This document shows, one piece after another, positions 6,838 to 10,558 of a stretch of 10,558 bases of DNA. A program made the translations under genes and the position numbers. Where the stretch lies: assembly GCA_036378495.1 (NCBI GenBank), contig DASUWI010000027.1, positions 1-10,558 of the forward strand, read 5' to 3'. Within the stretch, counting starts at the first letter, position 1. Every line of letters starts with the position of its first letter. This stretch comes from JAFALX01 sp036378495. Lineage in GTDB: Bacteria; Chloroflexota; Dormibacteria; Aeolococcales; Aeolococcaceae. A model generated the notes under the pieces. That model had not been told where the DNA came from, ran no database searches, and saw nothing but the letters and a program-made list of their open reading frames with translations.

Positions 6838-7002
6838 GCTTTGTGGGATCGCGCAATGCAGCACTTTTTGCGACGGGGTATGGTTGGTGGAGGAGTGGGG
6901 ACATGCTTCGGGTGACGCAACCCCGAGAAATGCAGACCGATGCGTTTTCGATTGCACCAGGATCGCCGGTCAGGCTGTACGCTTGGAGAGGAAAGAACAC
7001 GA
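6838..7002 (+). promoter_or_regulatory. Leader region of the response-regulator gene
   Basis: No gene is supported here. CGGGGT (6874-6879) is complementary to ACCCCG (6920-6925), and CGCAA (6852-6856) to TTGCG (6868-6872), so the leader may fold, but it matches no riboswitch class I know. A clear ribosome site, GGAGAGGAAAG, sits at 6985-6995 ahead of the ATG at 7003. Confidence 0.3.
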
Positions 7003-7401
7003 ATGGAAGACGACGTCAAGGTTCTTCTGATCGAGGACGATGAAGCGGCCAGCGAGATGTACCGCTTGCGCCTGGCAGCCGACGGCTACTCGGTGGTCAT
7101 TGCCGCGGACGGCGAAGAGGGCTTGGCCCGGGCCGAGGACGAGCAGCCGGATCTGATCTACCTGGATCTGCGCCTGCCCAAGCTCGACGGCTTCCAGGTG
7201 CTGGAACGCCTTCGCTCGCAGCCGAGCACGTCGGCCATTCCTGTCGTGATCCTCACCAACTACGGTGAGCCGGAGCTCCGCGAGCGCGGTCTGAAGCTGG
7301 GCGCGCTCGAGTTCCTGGTCAAGGCCGACACCACGCCGGCGAATCTCTCGCAGGGCGTGGAGCGCTGGACCGAGAGCTCCAAACCGTCTGTCGGCGCCTG
7401 A
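7003..7401 (+). CDS. Single-domain response regulator (CheY-like receiver)
   Basis: A 132-residue protein consisting of one receiver domain and no output domain. Visible conserved residues are the acidic pocket Glu11-Asp12-Asp13 (LLIEDDE), phospho-acceptor Asp55 (LIYLDLRLPKLDGF), switch Thr85 (VVILTNYG) and Lys107 (FLVKADTTP). It should be phosphorylated by a histidine kinase and act by protein-protein contact or as a phosphorelay intermediate. The start ATG 7003 follows GGAGAGGAAAG at a good distance; the frame is open further upstream to 6940, but that extension is unlike the family. No kinase gene is in the window, so it is an orphan and its pathway is unknown. The extension after the domain (NLSQGVERWTESSKPSVGA) is short and polar. 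The tRNA-Ser 3' end follows 11 nt after the stop, on the opposite strand. Confidence 0.93.
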   Translation: MEDDVKVLLIEDDEAASEMYRLRLAADGYSVVIAADGEEGLARAEDEQPDLIYLDLRLPKLDGFQVLERLRSQPSTSAIPVVILTNYGEPELRERGLKLGALEFLVKADTTPANLSQGVERWTESSKPSVGA

Positions 7402-7411
7402 GGTCGCGCGC

Positions 7412-7501
<90 letters not shown>

Positions 7502-7565
7502 GACGCACGAGTATAGGCACGGCTCCCTGCGCAACCCGCATGCGGAGGACCCATAGAATCTCGGA
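7502..7565. promoter_or_regulatory. Shared divergent promoter region of two tRNA-Ser genes
   Basis: This 64-bp spacer lies between the mature 5' ends of two divergent tRNAs. On the minus strand TATACT (7515-7510) is a near-perfect -10 located 8 nt before the tRNA; on the plus strand TAGAAT (7554-7559) is a plausible -10 located 6 nt before its tRNA. A 10-bp perfect palindrome, CCGCATGCGG (7536-7545), lies near the middle. The -35 boxes are poor on both sides. Confidence 0.45.
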
Positions 7566-7656
7566 GGAGCGATCGCCTAGTTGGTCGAGGGCGCCGCACT
7601 GGAAATGCGGTAGACGGGGTCAACTCGTCTCGAGGGTTCGAATCCCTCTCGCTCCG
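7566..7656 (+). tRNA. tRNA-Ser(GGA), CCA not encoded
   Basis: Acceptor GGAGCGA (7566-7572) pairs with TCGCTCC (7649-7655), followed by discriminator G at 7656. The anticodon stem CCGCA/TGCGG encloses CTGGAAA, giving anticodon GGA for codons UCC and UCU. A long variable arm and a T arm with GAGGGTTCGAATCCCTC are clear. The bases after the discriminator are GAT, so CCA must be added by the nucleotidyltransferase. Confidence 0.97.
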
Positions 7657-7667
7657 GATTTTGCGGC

Positions 7668-8309
7668 ATGACAGACGCAACGCCTGTGACCGAGGGATCG
7701 CCGGACCAGACTGACCGCAGCATGGATGCGCTGGTGCGCACCCTAGTTGCAGCGACGCCCTGGCTGCTGGACCTGGGGAGCTGGGTGTTCGGTGCGCTGA
7801 TCGGCTTCGCGCTGCTGATCCTCGCCGCGCTGTTCACCGTGGGACCGGTGGATAGAGCCGTGCTGATCGGCACGGCGGCGCTGGCTCTCGGGCTGCCGCT
7901 GGAGGTGGGCGCGTTCGTCCTGCTGCGGTTGATCAAGGACTTCGAATCGACCCAGATCGAGGAGGTGGCCGAGCAGGCGTTCCGCGAGGCCGGGCTCGAT
8001 CTCCCCGGGTCGCCGCCCAGCCCTGAGGCGAGGAAGGCCGGACCGCCGCGCCGCACCCTCTACGCGCTGGCCGTCGCCTTTGCGATGCTGGTCCTGGCCC
8101 TCGCCTGCACCATCACCGGCACCGCCGCAACGCTGTGGCACATGGCCTGGTGGATCGCGGCGGCGTTCCTCGCCACGGTGGGAGCCACCGGATTTTTCGT
8201 GTTCTGGCCCATCGCGGCCACAGGCGGTCAGGACCGGGGGCGCGGCCGATCAACCACAATGAGCCCGCCACCGACCCCAGTGGGGACCAGAGGAGACCCG
8301 ACGGGATGA
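7668..8309 (+). CDS. Hypothetical four-helix membrane protein upstream of metK
   Basis: A 213-residue protein I do not recognise. Four membrane helices are visible at about 33-58, 64-88, 130-151 and 156-181, arranged as two hairpins. They are joined by a soluble loop (89-128) with an acidic amphipathic stretch (DFESTQIEEVAEQAFREAGL) and a proline-rich end. The N-terminus (1-20) is polar and acidic; the C-terminal 30 residues are Pro/Gly/Thr-rich and look disordered. The ATG at 7668 is only 11 nt past the tRNA-Ser end and has no ribosome site; ATG 7722 (MDALVRTL) is an alternative just before the first helix. Its stop overlaps the metK start as ATGA, so the two are probably cotranslated. Whether it has anything to do with SAM metabolism is unknown. 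Confidence 0.75.
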   Translation: MTDATPVTEGSPDQTDRSMDALVRTLVAATPWLLDLGSWVFGALIGFALLILAALFTVGPVDRAVLIGTAALALGLPLEVGAFVLLRLIKDFESTQIEEVAEQAFREAGLDLPGSPPSPEARKAGPPRRTLYALAVAFAMLVLALACTITGTAATLWHMAWWIAAAFLATVGATGFFVFWPIAATGGQDRGRGRSTTMSPPPTPVGTRGDPTG

Positions 8310-9550
8310 GCAACACCTTCATGACGTCGCCGCGGTATTTCGTCACCAGCGAGAGCGTCACCGAGGGGCACCCGGACAAGATCTGCGACCAGATCTCCGA
8401 CGCGGTGCTCGACGCGATGCTGGAGCAGGACGAGAACTCGCGCGTCGCCTGCGAGACCAGCGTCAGCACCGGCCTCGTGCTGCTCTCCGGGGAGATCACC
8501 ACCACTGCAGTGGTGGACATGAGCGCCCTGGCTCGCTCCGTCATTCGCGACATCGGCTATACGAAGCCGGAGTACTGCTTCGACGCCGACTCCTGCGCTG
8601 TGCTGCTCGCGCTCAACAAGCAGAGCCCGGACATCGCGCAGGGCGTGAGCCTCGCGCTGGAGGCCCGCAACGGCGGCTCGGACGATGATCCGGCCGCGCA
8701 GACGGGCGCCGGCGACCAGGGCATGATGTACGGCTTCGCGTGCGACGAGACCGACGAGCTGATGCCGATGACGGCCGCGCTCGCGCACGGTCTGATGCGG
8801 CGCCTGGCGGCGGTGCGCCGGTCCGGCGACCTGCCGTATCTGCGTCCCGACGGCAAGGGCCAGGTCACCGTCGAGTACGCCCACGGCAGGCCCCGCCGCG
8901 TCGAGGCGGTGGTCATCTCGGCGCAGCACGACCCCGAGGTGAGCGAGGAGCAGCTGCGCACCGACATCATCGAGCGCGTCGTCCGCCAGGTTGTGCCTGC
9001 CGCCCTGCTCGACGAAGGCACCAACTACTACGTCAACCCCACCGGCCGCTTCGTCATCGGCGGCCCCTACGGCGACGCCGGCCTGACCGGACGCAAGATC
9101 ATCGTCGACACCTACGGCGGCGTGGTGCGGCACGGCGGCGGTGCCTTCAGCGGCAAGGACCCGACCAAGGTGGACCGCTCTGCGGCGTACGCGGCGCGCT
9201 GGGTGGCGAAGAACGTTGTCGCAGCGGGATTGGCGACGCGCTGCGAGCTGCAGCTCTGCTATGCGATCGGGATCGCGAAGCCGCTCGCCATCGCCATCGA
9301 GACGTTCGGAACCGAGGAGCTGCCGGACGATCGGATTCTTGCGGCGATAGACGCCGTGTTCGACCTGCGCCCCGGCTCGATCATTCGCGATCTTCAGCTG
9401 CGCCGCCCGATCTACCGGCCCACAGCTGCGTACGGCCACTTCGGGCGCACCGACATCGACGCACCCTGGGAGCGGACCGACCGCGTCGCGGCCCTGCAGG
9501 CCGCGGCGGAGCAGGCCGTGGGTCGCTCGCACGTGGCGGCGGTCGGCTAG
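8306..9550 (+). CDS. metK: S-adenosylmethionine synthetase (methionine adenosyltransferase)
   Basis: This cytosolic enzyme makes S-adenosylmethionine from methionine and ATP, releasing phosphate and diphosphate, and supplies nearly all cellular methylation. At 414 residues it is full length. The family signatures are all present: GHPDK (21-25), GAGDQG (134-139), and the phosphate-binding GGGAFSGKDPTKVDRS (277-292), plus IGGPYGDAGLTGRKIIVDTYGG, where the usual 'GPQGD' reads GPYGD. ATG 8306 overlaps the previous stop as ATGA and has AGAGGAG at 8289-8295; ATG 8321 is a possible later start. The block YTKPEYCFDADSCAVLLALNKQ is the form I associate with Chloroflexota and Firmicutes rather than with most Actinobacteria. 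I see no SAM riboswitch ahead of the gene, which fits its internal operon position. Confidence 0.98.
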   Translation: MSNTFMTSPRYFVTSESVTEGHPDKICDQISDAVLDAMLEQDENSRVACETSVSTGLVLLSGEITTTAVVDMSALARSVIRDIGYTKPEYCFDADSCAVLLALNKQSPDIAQGVSLALEARNGGSDDDPAAQTGAGDQGMMYGFACDETDELMPMTAALAHGLMRRLAAVRRSGDLPYLRPDGKGQVTVEYAHGRPRRVEAVVISAQHDPEVSEEQLRTDIIERVVRQVVPAALLDEGTNYYVNPTGRFVIGGPYGDAGLTGRKIIVDTYGGVVRHGGGAFSGKDPTKVDRSAAYAARWVAKNVVAAGLATRCELQLCYAIGIAKPLAIAIETFGTEELPDDRILAAIDAVFDLRPGSIIRDLQLRRPIYRPTAAYGHFGRTDIDAPWERTDRVAALQAAAEQAVGRSHVAAVG

Positions 9551-9571
9551 AAAACCAGCGCATCTGCAGAG

Positions 9572-9594
9572 CGAGCCGCCCCCCTGGCAGCTCG
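9572..9594. terminator. Hairpin between convergent metK and dehydrogenase genes
   Basis: CGAGC at 9572-9576 pairs with GCTCG at 9590-9594, and after one C.A mismatch GCC (9578-9580) pairs with GGC, leaving a 5-nt loop. It lies within the 57-bp gap between two convergent stop codons and may terminate both transcripts. No T-tract follows on the plus strand. Confidence 0.4.
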
Positions 9595-9607
9595 TGAACG
9601 CGTGTGC

Positions 9608-10477
9608 TCAGCCCGGATACGTGAAGAAGCCACGGCCCGTCTTGCGGCCGAGCAGGCCGGCGTCGACCATGCGCAGCAGCAGCGGCGGGGGCGCGTAGAG
9701 CTGCTCCTTGAACTCGTCGTAGAGCGACTCCGCCACGGCCTGCACGGTGTCGAGCCCGATCAGGTCGGACAGCGCCAGCGGTCCGAGGGGATGCGCGCAG
9801 CCCAGCACCATGCCGCGGTCGATGTCCTCGGGGGTGGCGAAGCCGGATTCCGTCATGCGAATCGCCGACAGCAGGTAGGGGATGAGCAGCGCGTTGACGA
9901 TGAACCCGGCGCGATCGCCGGAGCGGATCACCGTCTTGTGCAGCGTGCTCTGCGCGAACGACTGGGCGCGTTCGATGGTGCTCTCGCCGGTGAGCAGCGA
10001 CGCGATCAGCTCGACGAGCGTCAGCACCGGCACGGGGTTGAAGAAGTGCAGGCCCACGACGGACTCCGGCCGTCGCGTCGCCATCGCCAGCTTCATGATG
10101 GGAATCGACGAGGTGTTCGACGCCATGATCGCGTCGCCGTCGGCCACAACCTCGTCGAGGCGGCGGAACACGTCGACCTTCAGCGACTCGTTCTCGGTGA
10201 CCGCCTCGATCGTCAGCTGCCGGTCCGCGAGCTCGTCGAGGCTCGTGACCATCCGCGTCCGGCCGGCGGCGGCCGCCGATTCCTCCTCGCTCAGCTTGCC
10301 CGCCTTGATGGCGCGGGCGAGCGAGCGCTCGATGCGAGCCCGAGCGCGCTCGGCGGCCGCTTGATCCGCCTCGCACACGATCACGTCGAGCCCCGCGCGC
10401 GCACACACTTCGGCGATCCCGGAACCCATGACGCCGCCGCCGATGACGCCCACGCGCTCCACGGTCGCGGCAATCAT
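9608..10477 (-). CDS. 3-hydroxyacyl-CoA (3-hydroxybutyryl-CoA) dehydrogenase
   Basis: A 289-residue stand-alone dehydrogenase that oxidises 3-hydroxyacyl-CoA to 3-ketoacyl-CoA with NAD, or runs in reverse. It may act in fatty-acid degradation or butyrate/polyhydroxybutyrate-type pathways. The Rossmann motif GVIGGGVMGSG (10-20) is followed by an acidic residue in VIVCEAD (33-38), which favours NAD. SNTSS (120-124), HFFNP with catalytic His144, Glu156 and Asn195 in GFIVN match the family's active site. The C-terminal helical domain is complete, ending GRKTGRGFFTYPG. The size is that of hbd/paaH/fadB2-type single-function enzymes, not the multifunctional FadB. ATG 10477 overlaps the upstream gene's stop as ATGA, so it is cotranscribed with that gene. 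I give no symbol because the pathway cannot be fixed. Confidence 0.95.
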   Translation of the reverse strand: MIAATVERVGVIGGGVMGSGIAEVCARAGLDVIVCEADQAAAERARARIERSLARAIKAGKLSEEESAAAAGRTRMVTSLDELADRQLTIEAVTENESLKVDVFRRLDEVVADGDAIMASNTSSIPIMKLAMATRRPESVVGLHFFNPVPVLTLVELIASLLTGESTIERAQSFAQSTLHKTVIRSGDRAGFIVNALLIPYLLSAIRMTESGFATPEDIDRGMVLGCAHPLGPLALSDLIGLDTVQAVAESLYDEFKEQLYAPPPLLLRMVDAGLLGRKTGRGFFTYPG

Positions 10478-10558
10478 GGCTGCGCCGCGGCGCTGCGCAC
10501 CGCGAACAGCTGCGCCGGCAGCGGCGTTCCGAACGCCGCCTGAAAACGCTGCGCGAAC
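10474..10558 (-). CDS. C-terminal fragment of an unidentified protein
   Basis: Reading leftward from the window edge, the frame starting at 10557 gives 27 residues ending FGTPLPAQLFAVRSAAAQP and a TGA at 10476-10474. This stop overlaps the dehydrogenase ATG (ATGA), the same coupling seen at other junctions here, which supports a real coding end. The 'p..lfaVRsa.A' ending vaguely recalls the C-terminus of galactokinase-type GHMP kinases, but this is far too short to assign a function. Confidence 0.55.
   Translation of the reverse strand, partial: FAQRFQAAFGTPLPAQLFAVRSAAAQP

Noticed and set aside
8200..8305. SAM riboswitch ahead of metK
   Set aside because: metK starts inside the preceding coding frame and the sequence shows no SAM-riboswitch core; I see no structured leader.
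8228..9532. Long minus-strand open frame opposite metK
   Set aside because: It is antisense to an unmistakable full-length metK and has low-complexity Arg/Val/Gly composition.

Overview
The window is 10.6 kb of high-GC bacterial chromosome (I estimate roughly two thirds G+C by eye). The genes are closely packed, with ATGA stop/start overlaps and GTG/TTG starts. The S-adenosylmethionine synthetase is of the type seen in Chloroflexota, Dormibacterota and Firmicutes rather than the common Streptomyces/Mycobacterium type. With the high GC, a soil Chloroflexota/Dormibacterota-like organism is my best guess, but this is inference and other high-GC Terrabacteria are not excluded.

Layout. (1) Positions 1-540, minus strand: a two-gene toxin-antitoxin module of BrnT/BrnA-like architecture. 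The toxin comes first and the ribbon-helix-helix antitoxin overlaps it by 4 bp and runs off the left edge. Two copies of the palindrome GTATATAC lie upstream over a possible -10 element and are a good operator candidate. (2) 734-1216, plus: tadA, the tRNA adenosine-34 deaminase. (3) 4432 down to 1251, minus: a probable operon encoding a 51-residue membrane protein, a type I ABC exporter, and a DedA-family membrane protein with an RDD-like C-terminal domain. (4) 4662-6803, plus: a membrane-embedded family 2 glycosyltransferase of the cellulose-synthase/glucan-synthase type with a Pro/Ser/Thr-rich outer tail. (5) 7003-7401, plus: a stand-alone response-regulator receiver protein. (6) 7413-7656: two divergent serine tRNA genes, anticodons CGA (minus) and GGA (plus), sharing a 64-bp spacer. 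(7) 7668-9550, plus: a four-helix membrane protein of unknown function overlapping metK. (8) 10558 down to 9608, minus: the tail of an unidentified gene overlapping a 3-hydroxyacyl-CoA dehydrogenase gene.

Most of the window is housekeeping: wobble inosine formation, serine decoding, SAM synthesis and acyl-CoA metabolism. The envelope genes (exporter, DedA-RDD, glycosyltransferase) form a second theme. Nothing here amounts to a clear new multi-gene system. The less ordinary elements are the toxin-antitoxin module and its operator, the DedA-RDD fusion, the unannotatable-looking but strongly codon-biased 51-residue gene, the glycosyltransferase tail that looks like the start of a second secreted protein, and the divergent, possibly leaderless tRNA-Ser pair.
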